Source: Prevotella sp. P5-50
GTDB taxonomy: Bacteria > Bacteroidota > Bacteroidia > Bacteroidales > Bacteroidaceae
Assembly: GCF_002251295.1 (NCBI RefSeq)
Contig: NZ_NPJA01000052.1
Location: forward strand, 1-64,000
Length of the DNA stretch: 64,000 bases
Direction of reading: 5' to 3'
In this document: piece by piece, positions 27,671 to 36,720 of the stretch
Position numbering within the stretch: position 1 is the first letter of the stretch
How the letters are laid out: each line of letters opens with the position of its first letter
Notes under the pieces: generated by a model
What the model was told of the DNA's origin: nothing
What the model saw: only the letters and a program-made list of their open reading frames with translations
Database searches by the model: none
Made by a program: the position numbers and the translations under genes

Positions 27671-28213
27671 CTACGACGAGGCTTTGTGCAGTTTGCGCAA
27701 AGCCTTGTCGCGTATTTGGCGCACACGCTCACGCTTCAACCCAAGTTCACCACCAATTTCCGCCATGGTCATACGATCAAAACCTAATCCGAAATACCTT
27801 TTAATGACTGCTGCCTCGCGCTGGTCGAGCAGATAGATACAACGCTCCAAGTCTGACTTCAACAGTTCCCGTTCCATCTCGGCATCAGCCCGTTGCGAGT
27901 TTTTATCCTCCAACACATTTAGTAGCGTATAATTATTACGTGACCCTGCAGGGATACTCTCGTCCGTCGATTTCACTGTCACTTCACCAGTCACTCGACG
28001 TATAGCAGCTTCAATGGCGGTACGAATATAAGGTGCGGCAAAAGTAACAAAAGGCTTACCCCGATTCGGATCAAACTTTTCCGCCGCCTTGATAATACCG
28101 ATAGTTCCTTCATTCACCAAGTCATCTGTATCAAGAAGTTCGCAGGAATATTGGCGTGCCAATGTGACCACATACCCCATATTATCTGTTATCAGTTTTT
28201 CTTTATCTGTCAT
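27671..28213 (-). CDS. Short sigma-70 family sigma factor
   Basis: 180 aa. Region 2 is intact (ELLDTDDLVNEGTIGIIKAAEKFDP, FVTFAAPYIRTAIEAAIRR) and so is region 4 with its helix-turn-helix (MTMAEIGGELGLKRERVRQIRDKALRKL). Region 1 is missing and region 3 is reduced to about 45 residues. It resembles RpoD-like group 3 factors rather than ECF factors, because region 4 has the RERVRQI signature of primary sigmas. No anti-sigma gene is adjacent. It may recognise a promoter subset; target unknown. Confidence 0.85.
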   Translation of the reverse strand: MTDKEKLITDNMGYVVTLARQYSCELLDTDDLVNEGTIGIIKAAEKFDPNRGKPFVTFAAPYIRTAIEAAIRRVTGEVTVKSTDESIPAGSRNNYTLLNVLEDKNSQRADAEMERELLKSDLERCIYLLDQREAAVIKRYFGLGFDRMTMAEIGGELGLKRERVRQIRDKALRKLHKASS

Positions 28214-28244
28214 ATTCGCTATTTTTAGTCATTATTCTACCTTG

Positions 28245-28252
28245 CAAAGATA
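28245..28252 (-). promoter_or_regulatory. -7 promoter box of the sigma-factor gene
   Basis: TATCTTTG followed by CA on the minus strand, about 31 bp before the ATG. The gene therefore appears to be read by the housekeeping sigma rather than by itself alone. Confidence 0.65.
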
Positions 28253-28369
28253 CGAATAATTCCGCAAACCACCAAACTTCATCAATCATGCAAGCAAAAC
28301 CCTTATCATATATTCAACAAAACTAAAAAAAACAGTTTATATAAACAAGGAGATACAGACATAACAAAA

Positions 28370-28403
28370 TAGCGGGCTGCAAAACGAATTTTGCAGCCCG
28401 CTA
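28370..28403 (-). terminator. Terminator of hsp20
   Basis: A perfect 15-bp stem (TAGCGGGCTGCAAAA / TTTTGCAGCCCGCTA) with a CGAA loop, 38 bp past the hsp20 stop. A T-rich run follows on the minus strand. Confidence 0.88.
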
Positions 28404-28441
28404 CATACGTTTATGTTAAAGTGACTATACTTTCAGCTACG

Positions 28442-28867
28442 TTATGCAATCTCAATTGCACGTGCCACTTTACTCTCTTCCTTCTTCAATTTAGGCATCA
28501 CCACAGTAAGAATACCGTTGTCAACCTTAGCAGAAATTCTATCCTTAGCTACATCGTCAGGCAAAGTGTAAGTCTGCTGATAGTTTGTATAACTGAACTC
28601 ACGACGCAGATAATGCTGTTTCTTATCCTCATCCTTATGTTCCATCTTGTTTTCAATGGCTACATGAAGGTTGCCGTCATCGGTCAACTGTACACGACAA
28701 TACTCTTTTTTGATACCAGGCACAGCCATCTCCATGGTATATTCATTAAGATCTTCTCTGACGTTGACTGCCGGAGCGGTCGTTGTGGCAGTTGCCATTG
28801 CATCACTGTTGAAGAAATCATCGAACACTGTTGGGAACCAACTGTTTTTAAACATTACTGGTAACAT
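28442..28867 (-). CDS. Small heat-shock protein, Hsp20/alpha-crystallin family
   Basis: 141 aa. ATP-independent holdase that binds unfolding proteins. The alpha-crystallin domain spans about residues 33-137 (PAVNVREDLNEYTMEMAVPG ... ISAKVDNGILTVVMPK, the conserved GxLxxxxP-type end). The start is set by an unusually strong AGGAGG at 28876-28881: it is 7 nt from the ATG at 28867 but only 1-2 nt from an earlier in-frame ATG at 28873. No clear TAnnTTTG box lies upstream, so another sigma factor may be used; the short sigma gene is next door. Confidence 0.92.
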   Translation of the reverse strand: MLPVMFKNSWFPTVFDDFFNSDAMATATTTAPAVNVREDLNEYTMEMAVPGIKKEYCRVQLTDDGNLHVAIENKMEHKDEDKKQHYLRREFSYTNYQQTYTLPDDVAKDRISAKVDNGILTVVMPKLKKEESKVARAIEIA

Positions 28868-28875
28868 AATCATAC

Positions 28876-28881
28876 CTCCTA
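28876..28881 (-). promoter_or_regulatory. Strong Shine-Dalgarno of hsp20
   Basis: AGGAGG on the minus strand, 7 nt before the ATG at 28867. Other genes in this window have A-rich leaders without a clear Shine-Dalgarno, so this site stands out and decides the start. Confidence 0.7.
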
Positions 28882-29037
28882 ATTTTATTTGTTTAATTGT
28901 TCTGTTTTATATGTTGTTTACCGAGCGCCTCTGCCTTCGCTTCCGCGTTCACTAACAATTAATGCAAGTCTCATACCACACCAATAAAACATGCCACATT
29001 GTCACCTTTGTGTGTCATATTGTCGTTTTGTATATAA

Positions 29038-29051
29038 AATAGCATGCTATT
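29038..29051. promoter_or_regulatory. 14-bp perfect palindrome upstream of the RND operon
   Basis: AATAGCATGCTATT is its own reverse complement. It lies about 170 bp before the -7 box of the efflux operon in a gap with no gene. It could be an operator for a dimeric repressor; no TetR- or MarR-type regulator gene is adjacent. Tentative. Confidence 0.35.
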
Positions 29052-29220
29052 CACTCGTTTATATTCCTCACGAACAACAATTACCGACCAACACTATGGA
29101 CCACATATGTTTTCCGTCTTTTATAGGCAAATATCTGGCATTTATTGGTTGCGTAGCATAAATATTGTTAAATGTATTATATATATTATATATTTATATA
29201 TAAGAGTATTTTTTTTTATG

Positions 29221-29228
29221 TATCTTTG
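29221..29228 (+). promoter_or_regulatory. -7 promoter box of the RND efflux operon
   Basis: TATCTTTG followed by CA. The leader to the ATG at 29314 is about 80 nt and contains an imperfect hairpin (GAAAACC near 29237 with GGTTTTC about 13 nt downstream). The AT-rich stretch before it (29160-29220) holds no gene. Confidence 0.65.
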
Positions 29229-29313
29229 CACTCTGAAAACCAAACTTAAATATTCGGTTTTCCAGTACACAAACAAATAGTATTGAATTTAAGAATAGTT
29301 TAAATAAATAGGT

Positions 29314-30525
29314 ATGAAAAGTAAAAACGTTATTACCATTGCGGTTTTTGCTGCAATCGCGATTTTAACCTCATGTGGAGGAAGCAAGAAGGATGGTCTG
29401 CCCAACTTCAGTGACGACGAGTTTGCCGTAAGCACCATCAGCACATCAAGTGCTGCTTTACAAACCACGTACCCCGCCACCATTAAAGGTATTCAGGATG
29501 TTGAGGTTCGCCCAAAGGTTTCAGGATTCATCACAAAAGTATTTGTCCATGAAGGCCAAACGGTATCAGCCGGTCAACCATTGTTCTCTATTGACAGCGA
29601 GACCTATCAGGCTGCTGTCCGTCAATGTCAGGCCGCAGTCAATACGGCAAAGGCACAGGCTAACACCGCCAAGCTGACTTACAAAAACAACAAGAATCTT
29701 TTCGATAGTCACATTATCGGTGAGTACGAACTTTCAACCGCAGCCAATACTCTTGCTACCGCAGAAGCACAGGTTGCACAGGCAGAAGCTGCATTGGCAT
29801 CAGCTCGCGAACAATTGGCATGGTGTGTAGTAAAGAGTCCTTCGGCTGGTGTTGTGGGAAGTCTCCCCTTCAAAGAAGGTGCTTTGGTTAGCGCTTCTGG
29901 CCAGGCATTGACCACCGTTTCAAACATCAGTACCATGGAAGTTTTCTTCTCTGTATCTGAGTCTGAACTCTTGAATATGGGCAAAAACAACGGCAATATG
30001 CAGGCTGCCATCGCAGCCTTCCCTCCCGTCAAACTGCAACTTGCAGATGGTTCATTCTACGAACAACCGGGTAAGGTTGTAAAAATGAGTGGCGTCATCG
30101 ATGCTTCTACAGGTGCCGTATCGCTGATTGCACACTTTGCCAATCCCGACAAACTGCTGAAGAGCGGTGGTTCTGGCTCTATCGTTATTTCTAACGACAA
30201 CAGCAACGCCATCGTTGTTCCACAGGAAGCATGTTCTCAAGTACAGGATAAAATTTTTGTTTATGCCGTAGGCAAAGACAACAAAGTGAAATATACAGAA
30301 ATCAAAGTAAATCCACAAGATGACGGCAAGAACTACATTGTGACCTCTGGACTCCGTACCGGTGACCGCATCGTTGTAAAAGGCATTACCAAATTGACTG
30401 ATGGCCAACAGATTAAGCCTATCACACTAGAGCGCTACAATCAGAAGATAGCCGAAGCAGCCAAGCTCGCAGAGTCGCAAGACAATGCCCATGAGTTTGC
30501 CAAAGCCATGAGCGGCAAGAAGTAA
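29314..30525 (+). CDS. RND efflux periplasmic adaptor (membrane fusion protein)
   Basis: 403 aa. A lipoprotein signal ends in AILTSCGG (Cys at about 21). The barrel-sandwich hybrid shows GIQDVEVRPKVSGFITKVFVHEGQTVSAGQPLFSID-type sequence, split by an alpha hairpin rich in Ala/Gln (AKAQANTAKLTYKNNKN ... AQVAQAEAALASAREQ). The second lipoyl half (CVVKSPSAGVVGSLPF) and beta-barrel follow. It couples the inner-membrane pump at 30607 to the outer-membrane channel at 33910. First gene of a three-gene operon. Confidence 0.95.
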   Translation: MKSKNVITIAVFAAIAILTSCGGSKKDGLPNFSDDEFAVSTISTSSAALQTTYPATIKGIQDVEVRPKVSGFITKVFVHEGQTVSAGQPLFSIDSETYQAAVRQCQAAVNTAKAQANTAKLTYKNNKNLFDSHIIGEYELSTAANTLATAEAQVAQAEAALASAREQLAWCVVKSPSAGVVGSLPFKEGALVSASGQALTTVSNISTMEVFFSVSESELLNMGKNNGNMQAAIAAFPPVKLQLADGSFYEQPGKVVKMSGVIDASTGAVSLIAHFANPDKLLKSGGSGSIVISNDNSNAIVVPQEACSQVQDKIFVYAVGKDNKVKYTEIKVNPQDDGKNYIVTSGLRTGDRIVVKGITKLTDGQQIKPITLERYNQKIAEAAKLAESQDNAHEFAKAMSGKK

Positions 30526-30606
30526 TTGCATCATCACTATCAAGCAAGAAGCAATTCTTCAGCAAATAACCATTTATAATATAAGGTATAAAGAAAATAG
30601 TAAATT

Positions 30607-33600
30607 ATGACATTTACAAACTTTATAAAACGCCCAGTACTATCGACGGTGGTTTCCATCTTCTTCGTCTTGCTGGGTACCATCGGCTTGATATCGCTAC
30701 CTATTGAGCAGTATCCAAATATCGCGCCGCCTACTATCTCGGTATCTACCACCTATCAAGGTGCCGATGCCCAGACGGTATTGAATTCAGTCATCGCCCC
30801 GCTGGAGGAGAGTATCAACGGTGTGGAAAACATGACCTACATGACCTCTTCTGCGTCAAACTCAGGTTATGCCAGCATCACCGTTTACTTCCAACAGGGT
30901 TCAGACCCTGATATGGCTGCCGTCAACGTGCAGAACCGTGTATCACAGGCACTGTCTTTGTTGCCTGCCGAGGTTACACGTGTAGGTGTTACGGTTACCA
31001 AACGTCAGAGTTCTAACGTGATTTTGTTCTCGCTAACCACAGACGACGGACGCTACGATGACCAGTTTGTGACCAACTATGCTTTGATCAACGTGGTTCC
31101 ACAGTTGAAGCGTATCAATGGTGTGGGTGATGTGCAGAGCCCTTCTACCCGTAACTACTCTATGCGTATATGGCTGAAGCCTGAGAAAATGAAGGAGTTT
31201 GGTCTCGTACCATCTGACATCTCCAATGCTTTAGCGGAACAGAACATCGAGGCTGCCCCTGGTAGCTTTGGTGAAAGTTCTGATATGCAGTACGAATACA
31301 CCCTGCGTTACAAGGGTCGCTTGAAGACTCCTATTGAGTATGAGAACATCCTCATCAAGAGCAATACTTCTGGTCAGACACTCCGCCTCGGCGAGGTTGC
31401 CAAGGTAGAACTGGGCGGTCTGGTATATAGCGTAAACCTGCTCAACAACGGCCAACCTGCCGTAATGGGTATGGTACAGCAAATTGCTGGTTCTAACGCC
31501 ACACAGATTGCAACCGATGTTAAGAAGGAACTGGAAGAACTGAGCAAGAACTTCCCTCCTGGCCTAAAATACACCATCGAGCAGGACATCACCGAATTCC
31601 TCTTTGCTTCTATTGAGGAAGTAGTATTTACGCTGATTATCACCCTTTTGTTGGTATTCGTCGTGGTATATGTCTTCCTGCAAGACTTCCGATCTACTCT
31701 AATACCTATGATTGCCGTACCTGTGGCATTGATTGGTACATTCTTCTTCCTATGGATATTCGGTTTCTCCATCAACCTATTGACGCTGTCAGCCTTGTTG
31801 TTGGCTATCGCCATTGTGGTCGATGACGCCATCGTGGTGGTTGAAGCGGTCCATGCCAAACTCGACCAGGGTTATAAGAGTGCACTTACAGCATCTATCG
31901 ATGCCATGAACGAAATTTCGAGCGCCATCATCTCTATCACATTGGTAATGTCAGCCGTGTTCGTTCCTGTATCATTCATCGGTGGTACTTCCGGTTACTT
32001 CTACCGTGAATTTGGTGTGACCATGGCTGTATCTATCGTAATTTCTGCCGTCAATGCGTTGACACTATCTCCTGCACTCTGTGCCATCTTCCTGAAACCA
32101 CACGAAGAAGGACATGAGAAGAAAATGTCGATCATCGACCGTTTCCATACAGGATTCAACTATCAGTTTGAGAAGATTACCAATAAATATAAGAAAGGTG
32201 TACAGTGGGTCATTGGGCATGGCGTCATCGCCGGAGGTGTTGTTGCAACAGGTATTATAGCTCTTGTAGCACTAATGGGTGTCACCAAAACAGGTTTGGT
32301 ACCTAACGAAGATACTGGAACACTGTTTGTTTGTATCTCTACAGCCCCAGGTACTACACAGCAGCGCACAACCGAAGTAGTGAAGCAAATCGACAAAATG
32401 CTGGAAGCCAACCCAGCCATCCAGCGCCGTGAAGCTATCATGGGTTATAGCTTTATCGCTGGTGCCGGTTCCAACCAAGGTACTATCATCATCAAACTCA
32501 AACCTTTTGAGGAGCGTCCAGGTGGATTCTTCCATCGCATCAAGAGTGCGCTGACAGGTGGTGGCATCGAAGCATTGTTCGTCAACCCCATGGAATATAC
32601 TTCAGTTTTGGGTATGATTTACAAACAGACCGCAACCATCAAGGATGCTCAGATCCTTGCATTCTCACCGCCAATGATTTCAGGATTCTCTGCCCAGAGT
32701 GGTATTACAATGACCATGCAGGACAAGACCGGTGGTGATCTGAACCGTTTCTTTGATATTGTAAAGAATTTCCTAAAGGAGCTCAACGACCGTCCGGAAA
32801 TCCAGACTGCACAGACCCAGTATAACCCTAACTATCCCCAGTATATGGTGGATGTGGATGTGGCAAAGACCAAACAGGCAGGCATCTCGCCATCATCCGT
32901 ACTTGCTGTCATGCAGGGCTACCTCGGCGGACTCTACGCCTCCAACTTCAACTCATACGGTAAACTCTATCGTGTAATGATACAAGCAGGTCCCGAAAGC
33001 CGCATGCGTCCTGACGATATGAGCAAAATCTATGTGCGTTGCGCCAACGGCACGATGTCTCCCGTGAGCGAGTTTGTTAATCTGAAGAAGGTTTATGGTC
33101 CTTCAAACATCACCCGTTTCAACCTGTTTACGTCTATGGACGTATCAGTAACGCCTAACACGGGATATTCTTCAGGTGATGGTATGAAGGCAATTGCCGA
33201 AGTGGCTAAGACCACTTTGCCCGAAGGTTATAGCTACGAGTATTCTGGCTTGACCCGTTCAGAGGCTGAATCAAGCAACTCTACTGGTCTGATTTTCGCA
33301 CTCTGTATTGTATTCGTTTACTTGATTCTGAGTGCCCAGTACGAGAGTTACATCTTGCCATTGTCGGTAGTACTCTCTATTCCATTCGGTCTGGCAGGTG
33401 CATTCACCTTCACCAACATCTTCGGCCACGCTAACGATATCTATATGCAGATATCACTCATTATGTTGATTGGTCTGTTGGCGAAGAATGCCATCCTTAT
33501 CGTACAGTTCGCCCTTGAGCGTCGCCGTACGGGTATGGCCATTAAATACTCTGCCATTCTGGGTGCAGGAGCTCGTCTGCGTCCTATTTTGATGACTTCA

Positions 33601-33867
33601 TTAGCTATGATTATCGGTCTATTGCCACTGATGTTCGCATCAGGTGTAGGTAAGAATGGTAACCAGACTCTAGGTGCTTCTGCTGTAGGCGGTATGCTGA
33701 TTGGCACCCTACTCCAGATATTCATCGTACCTGCGCTATTCGCCGTATTCCAATGGTTGCAAGAGAAGATTTCTCCGCTCCGTTTCGACGATGAAGACAA
33801 CGAAGAGGCTGCTGCAGAACTGGCTCAGTATGCAGAGGCTTCTGCCCGCAAAGATTCAAAGAAATAA
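30607..33867 (+). CDS. RND multidrug efflux permease (HAE1/AcrB type)
   Basis: 1086 aa. Proton-driven inner-membrane trimer exporting hydrophobic and amphiphilic compounds. The N-terminal FIKRPVLSTVVSIFFVLLG helix, large periplasmic loops, and twelve membrane helices in two halves are visible. Proton-relay Asp residues lie in helix 4 (AIAIVVDDAIVVVEAVHAKL), and helix 10-12 motifs (LIGLLAKNAILIVQFALERR) are present. The C-terminal tail is long and acidic (FDDEDNEEAAAELAQYAEAS). It follows the adaptor gene by 81 bp and precedes the channel gene by 42 bp. Confidence 0.96.
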   Translation: MTFTNFIKRPVLSTVVSIFFVLLGTIGLISLPIEQYPNIAPPTISVSTTYQGADAQTVLNSVIAPLEESINGVENMTYMTSSASNSGYASITVYFQQGSDPDMAAVNVQNRVSQALSLLPAEVTRVGVTVTKRQSSNVILFSLTTDDGRYDDQFVTNYALINVVPQLKRINGVGDVQSPSTRNYSMRIWLKPEKMKEFGLVPSDISNALAEQNIEAAPGSFGESSDMQYEYTLRYKGRLKTPIEYENILIKSNTSGQTLRLGEVAKVELGGLVYSVNLLNNGQPAVMGMVQQIAGSNATQIATDVKKELEELSKNFPPGLKYTIEQDITEFLFASIEEVVFTLIITLLLVFVVVYVFLQDFRSTLIPMIAVPVALIGTFFFLWIFGFSINLLTLSALLLAIAIVVDDAIVVVEAVHAKLDQGYKSALTASIDAMNEISSAIISITLVMSAVFVPVSFIGGTSGYFYREFGVTMAVSIVISAVNALTLSPALCAIFLKPHEEGHEKKMSIIDRFHTGFNYQFEKITNKYKKGVQWVIGHGVIAGGVVATGIIALVALMGVTKTGLVPNEDTGTLFVCISTAPGTTQQRTTEVVKQIDKMLEANPAIQRREAIMGYSFIAGAGSNQGTIIIKLKPFEERPGGFFHRIKSALTGGGIEALFVNPMEYTSVLGMIYKQTATIKDAQILAFSPPMISGFSAQSGITMTMQDKTGGDLNRFFDIVKNFLKELNDRPEIQTAQTQYNPNYPQYMVDVDVAKTKQAGISPSSVLAVMQGYLGGLYASNFNSYGKLYRVMIQAGPESRMRPDDMSKIYVRCANGTMSPVSEFVNLKKVYGPSNITRFNLFTSMDVSVTPNTGYSSGDGMKAIAEVAKTTLPEGYSYEYSGLTRSEAESSNSTGLIFALCIVFVYLILSAQYESYILPLSVVLSIPFGLAGAFTFTNIFGHANDIYMQISLIMLIGLLAKNAILIVQFALERRRTGMAIKYSAILGAGARLRPILMTSLAMIIGLLPLMFASGVGKNGNQTLGASAVGGMLIGTLLQIFIVPALFAVFQWLQEKISPLRFDDEDNEEAAAELAQYAEASARKDSKK

Positions 33868-33909
33868 GGTAGAACACGCAAGTGTAGAATAATAAATGCA
33901 AAGCAAAAG

Positions 33910-35304
33910 ATGAAAAAGAATATCACATGCATCATACTGTGTCTCGCAGCGCTCTCTCTGAGCAGCTGCAAGACTCTCTACGGAAAATATGAGCGTCCGG
34001 ATGTGAAGACCAGCGGTATCGTTCGCGATGTAGCTTCTGATACAGATACTTTGGCTGTAAAGGATACTACTACCTTCGCCAACATCCCTTGGCGCAGCGT
34101 CTTCACCGACCCTCAGCTCCAGTCGATCATTGAGAAGGGATTGAACAATAATGTCAACCTCCTCAATGCGGCTTTGAACGTGAAGATGGCAGAGGAACAG
34201 TTGAAATGTGCCAAGTTGGCATTCGTGCCTTCTTTGTCTTTCACTCCTCAGGGAACTATCGCTTCCTGGGATGGTAACGCTGCTACCAAGACTTACAGCT
34301 TGCCTGTTACAGCCAGTTGGACGGTTGACCTCTTCGGCAACCTGCTCTCTCAGAAGCGCAGTGCCCAGATGGCTCTGCTCCAGTTGAAGGACTATCAGGT
34401 GTCTGTACAGACCAACCTCATCGCCAACATCGCCAACATGTATTATACCTTGTTGATGCTCGACAAGCAGGTGGAGCTGGTTAACAATATGGAAGGATTG
34501 ACCAAGGATACCTGGGAGACCATGAAGGTGCTGAAGGATACCAAGATTGGTTATCGCGGAACTTCCGTGCAGGCTGCCGAGAGCAACTACTATGCAGTGT
34601 TGACTCAGAAGACCGACCTGATGCGCCAGATTCGTGAGACAGAGAACTCCCTGAGTCTTCTCATCGGCGACCAGGCTCATTCCATTGCCCGTGGCAAGCT
34701 GGAGAATCAGAGTCTTCCTGCAACCTTCTCTACCGGTGTAGGCATCCAGTTGCTCAACAACCGTGCTGATGTTCACGCAGCCGAGATGAATCTGGCTCAG
34801 TGCTTCTATGGCATAGAGACTGCCCGCAGCAAGTTCTATCCATCTATCACCATCTCTGGTACAGGTGCATTCACCAATTCTGCTGGTGCAGGTATTGTGA
34901 ATCCAGGCAAGTGGTTGCTTTCTGCTGTTGGTTCATTGGTTCAGCCAATCTTCCAGAATGGTAGAATCATTGCCGGCTTGAAGGTGGCTAAGATGCAGTA
35001 CGAGCAGGCTTACAATACTTGGCAGAACACCGTACTGAAGGCTGGTAGCGAGGTGAGCAATGCCCTTGTGCTCTACAACTATTCTGACGAAAAGGGTAAG
35101 GTGGAGGCTAAACGCATCGCCGTACTCGAGAAGAATGTGGAGGATACACGTAAGTTGATGTCAGAGGCTGGCGGTTCTTATCTGGAGGTAATCCAGGCGC
35201 AGTCTTCACTGCTCAACGTACAACTCTCAAAGGTAGCTGATGACTTCTACAAGATGCAGGCAGTGGTAAATCTCTACTATGCATTAGGAGGTGGCGCAAA
35301 ATAA
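33910..35304 (+). CDS. Outer-membrane efflux lipoprotein (TolC/NodT family)
   Basis: 464 aa. A lipoprotein signal ends in LSLSSCK (Cys about 20). The duplicated OEP repeats are visible: PWRSVFTDPQLQSIIEKGLNNN and LLNAALNVKMAEEQLK in the first half, GVGIQLLNNRADVHAAEMNLAQC and LQPIFQNGRIIAGL-type sequence in the second. It forms the trimeric outer-membrane duct for the adaptor and pump. Codon choice looks somewhat different from its neighbours (more CAG, CTG, GAG, AAG), which may mean a separate history or higher expression; this is an impression, not a calculation. Confidence 0.93.
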   Translation: MKKNITCIILCLAALSLSSCKTLYGKYERPDVKTSGIVRDVASDTDTLAVKDTTTFANIPWRSVFTDPQLQSIIEKGLNNNVNLLNAALNVKMAEEQLKCAKLAFVPSLSFTPQGTIASWDGNAATKTYSLPVTASWTVDLFGNLLSQKRSAQMALLQLKDYQVSVQTNLIANIANMYYTLLMLDKQVELVNNMEGLTKDTWETMKVLKDTKIGYRGTSVQAAESNYYAVLTQKTDLMRQIRETENSLSLLIGDQAHSIARGKLENQSLPATFSTGVGIQLLNNRADVHAAEMNLAQCFYGIETARSKFYPSITISGTGAFTNSAGAGIVNPGKWLLSAVGSLVQPIFQNGRIIAGLKVAKMQYEQAYNTWQNTVLKAGSEVSNALVLYNYSDEKGKVEAKRIAVLEKNVEDTRKLMSEAGGSYLEVIQAQSSLLNVQLSKVADDFYKMQAVVNLYYALGGGAK

Positions 35305-35394
35305 TCATCGGATGTTACATCCAGGAAGCATATCAACCATCATTGTCATGGCGATTTAGCTGCTGGATCTATATAAATATATAAATCAGAAATT

Positions 35395-36177
35395 ATGGCA
35401 AGTATTATCAGTCCCAAAGCAGACGTTTCGCCCAAAGCAAAGATTGGCGACAACTGCAAAATATACCCCTTTGTCTATATCGAAGACGATGTAGTGATTG
35501 GCGACAACTGCGTACTCTACCCCTTCGTAAGTATCCTCAACGGCACACGCTTGGGCAATAACAACAAAGTGTTCCAAGGCGCAGTTATTGCTGCCTTACC
35601 TCAGGATTTCAATTTCGAAGGTGCTGAGAGCTTTGTGGAAATTGGCAACAACAATACCATCCGCGAGAATGTTGTCATCAACCGTGGCACATACGCAGGA
35701 AGCAAAACCGTATTGGGCAATAAGAACTTCCTGATGGAAGGTGCACATATCTCCCACGATACTGTAGTGGGTGATGGCTGTGTATTCGGCTATGGTACGA
35801 AGATTGCCGGTGACTGCGTCATTGGCAATGGTGTCATCTACAGCACTTCGGTGGTGGAGAATGCCAAGACTCGTGTGGGCGACCTCGCCATGATCCAGGC
35901 AGGTACTACCTTTTCGAAAGACATTCCTCCCTACATCATCGCAAGTGGCAAACCTGTGAAATACAGCTGTCCTAACAATGTCATCATGGAAGCAGCAGGT
36001 TTCGACCCACGTGTTCGCAAGCATATTGCCAACGCCTACCGCTTGGTATTCCACGGTCAAACATCAGTTTTCGATGCCGTCAACCAGATCAAGGATCAGG
36101 TGCCCGATGGTCCAGAGGTGCGCAACATCATTTCGTTTATCGAAGGTACCAAACTTGGCATCATCTCTAAGATGTAG
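35395..36177 (+). CDS. LpxA-like UDP-N-acetylglucosamine acyltransferase family protein
   Basis: 260 aa. Left-handed beta-helix of hexapeptide repeats (ISPKADVSPKAKIGDNCKI ... VVGDGCVFGYGTKIAGDCVIGNG) followed by the LpxA-type helical C-terminus (ANAYRLVFHGQ, VRNIISFIEGTKLGI). LpxA transfers a 3-hydroxyacyl chain from ACP to UDP-GlcNAc in lipid A synthesis. The catalytic His of E. coli LpxA aligns with GAHISHD, but the positions of the two later histidines read AGD and VEN. It may therefore be a paralogue with a shifted substrate. It is 90 bp downstream of the efflux operon, on the same strand. Confidence 0.8.
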   Translation: MASIISPKADVSPKAKIGDNCKIYPFVYIEDDVVIGDNCVLYPFVSILNGTRLGNNNKVFQGAVIAALPQDFNFEGAESFVEIGNNNTIRENVVINRGTYAGSKTVLGNKNFLMEGAHISHDTVVGDGCVFGYGTKIAGDCVIGNGVIYSTSVVENAKTRVGDLAMIQAGTTFSKDIPPYIIASGKPVKYSCPNNVIMEAAGFDPRVRKHIANAYRLVFHGQTSVFDAVNQIKDQVPDGPEVRNIISFIEGTKLGIISKM

Positions 36178-36261
36178 TCCAACCGCTTGGTAATTCCACC
36201 GAGCACAACAAACAGTAACCATCCACTACAGTTTGTTTGTAGCCGGAACATCATAATACTT

Positions 36262-36298
36262 TCATCCGCAATACCGAGACATTTGGTATTGTGGATGA
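36262..36298 (+). terminator. Terminator after the LpxA-like gene
   Basis: A 14-bp stem (TCATCCGCAATACC with GGTATTGTGGATGA, one G-T wobble) and 9-nt loop, followed by TTTTGTTTTTG. It ends transcription coming from the efflux/LpxA direction. Confidence 0.82.
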
Positions 36299-36552
36299 TT
36301 TTGTTTTTGTTAGGATCTCAAAGCAAAATCAGCAAATATCGATAAATTGTTTTTGCATTCCATCTAACAACCAATTATGGACTTGTTATCCACAAAAGAT
36401 ACAGCATCTATTGATTGACTACTCATCTCTATCAAAGGCGTTTAGTTATTTTTTACGCAGAGTCTATGCAAAAGAGTCTATAAATAAGTTAAATAAAATA
36501 AAAAACAAGCATAGAGAGTGACAAAGGCGGACATCTGGGTTTTGTGATATTG

Positions 36553-36560
36553 TATCTTTG
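36553..36560 (+). promoter_or_regulatory. Orphan -7 promoter box
   Basis: TATCTTTG followed by CAAAC is a full consensus match, yet no convincing gene follows before the convergent radical SAM gene ends at 36936. It may drive a non-coding transcript through the 11-bp array. Confidence 0.5.
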
Positions 36561-36720
36561 CAAACCAACCTGAGAATAAATTCTCAAACAAGAAGGCACC
36601 TTGGTAACAAACTATTGATCGTACAATTAAAAAAGGTGTTTATGTTTACAGAAACGACATTCAACAACCCAAACTGGTTACAACAGAAGGACCATGAGTC
36701 TTCAATTAACACCCGACTGG

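Noticed and set aside
36386..36394. Perfect DnaA box (TTATCCACA) near an AT-rich stretch, considered as oriC
   Set aside because: Only one box. A near-match at 36289-36297 is part of the terminator stem at 36262-36298. No cluster, so an origin is not supported without a GC-skew check.
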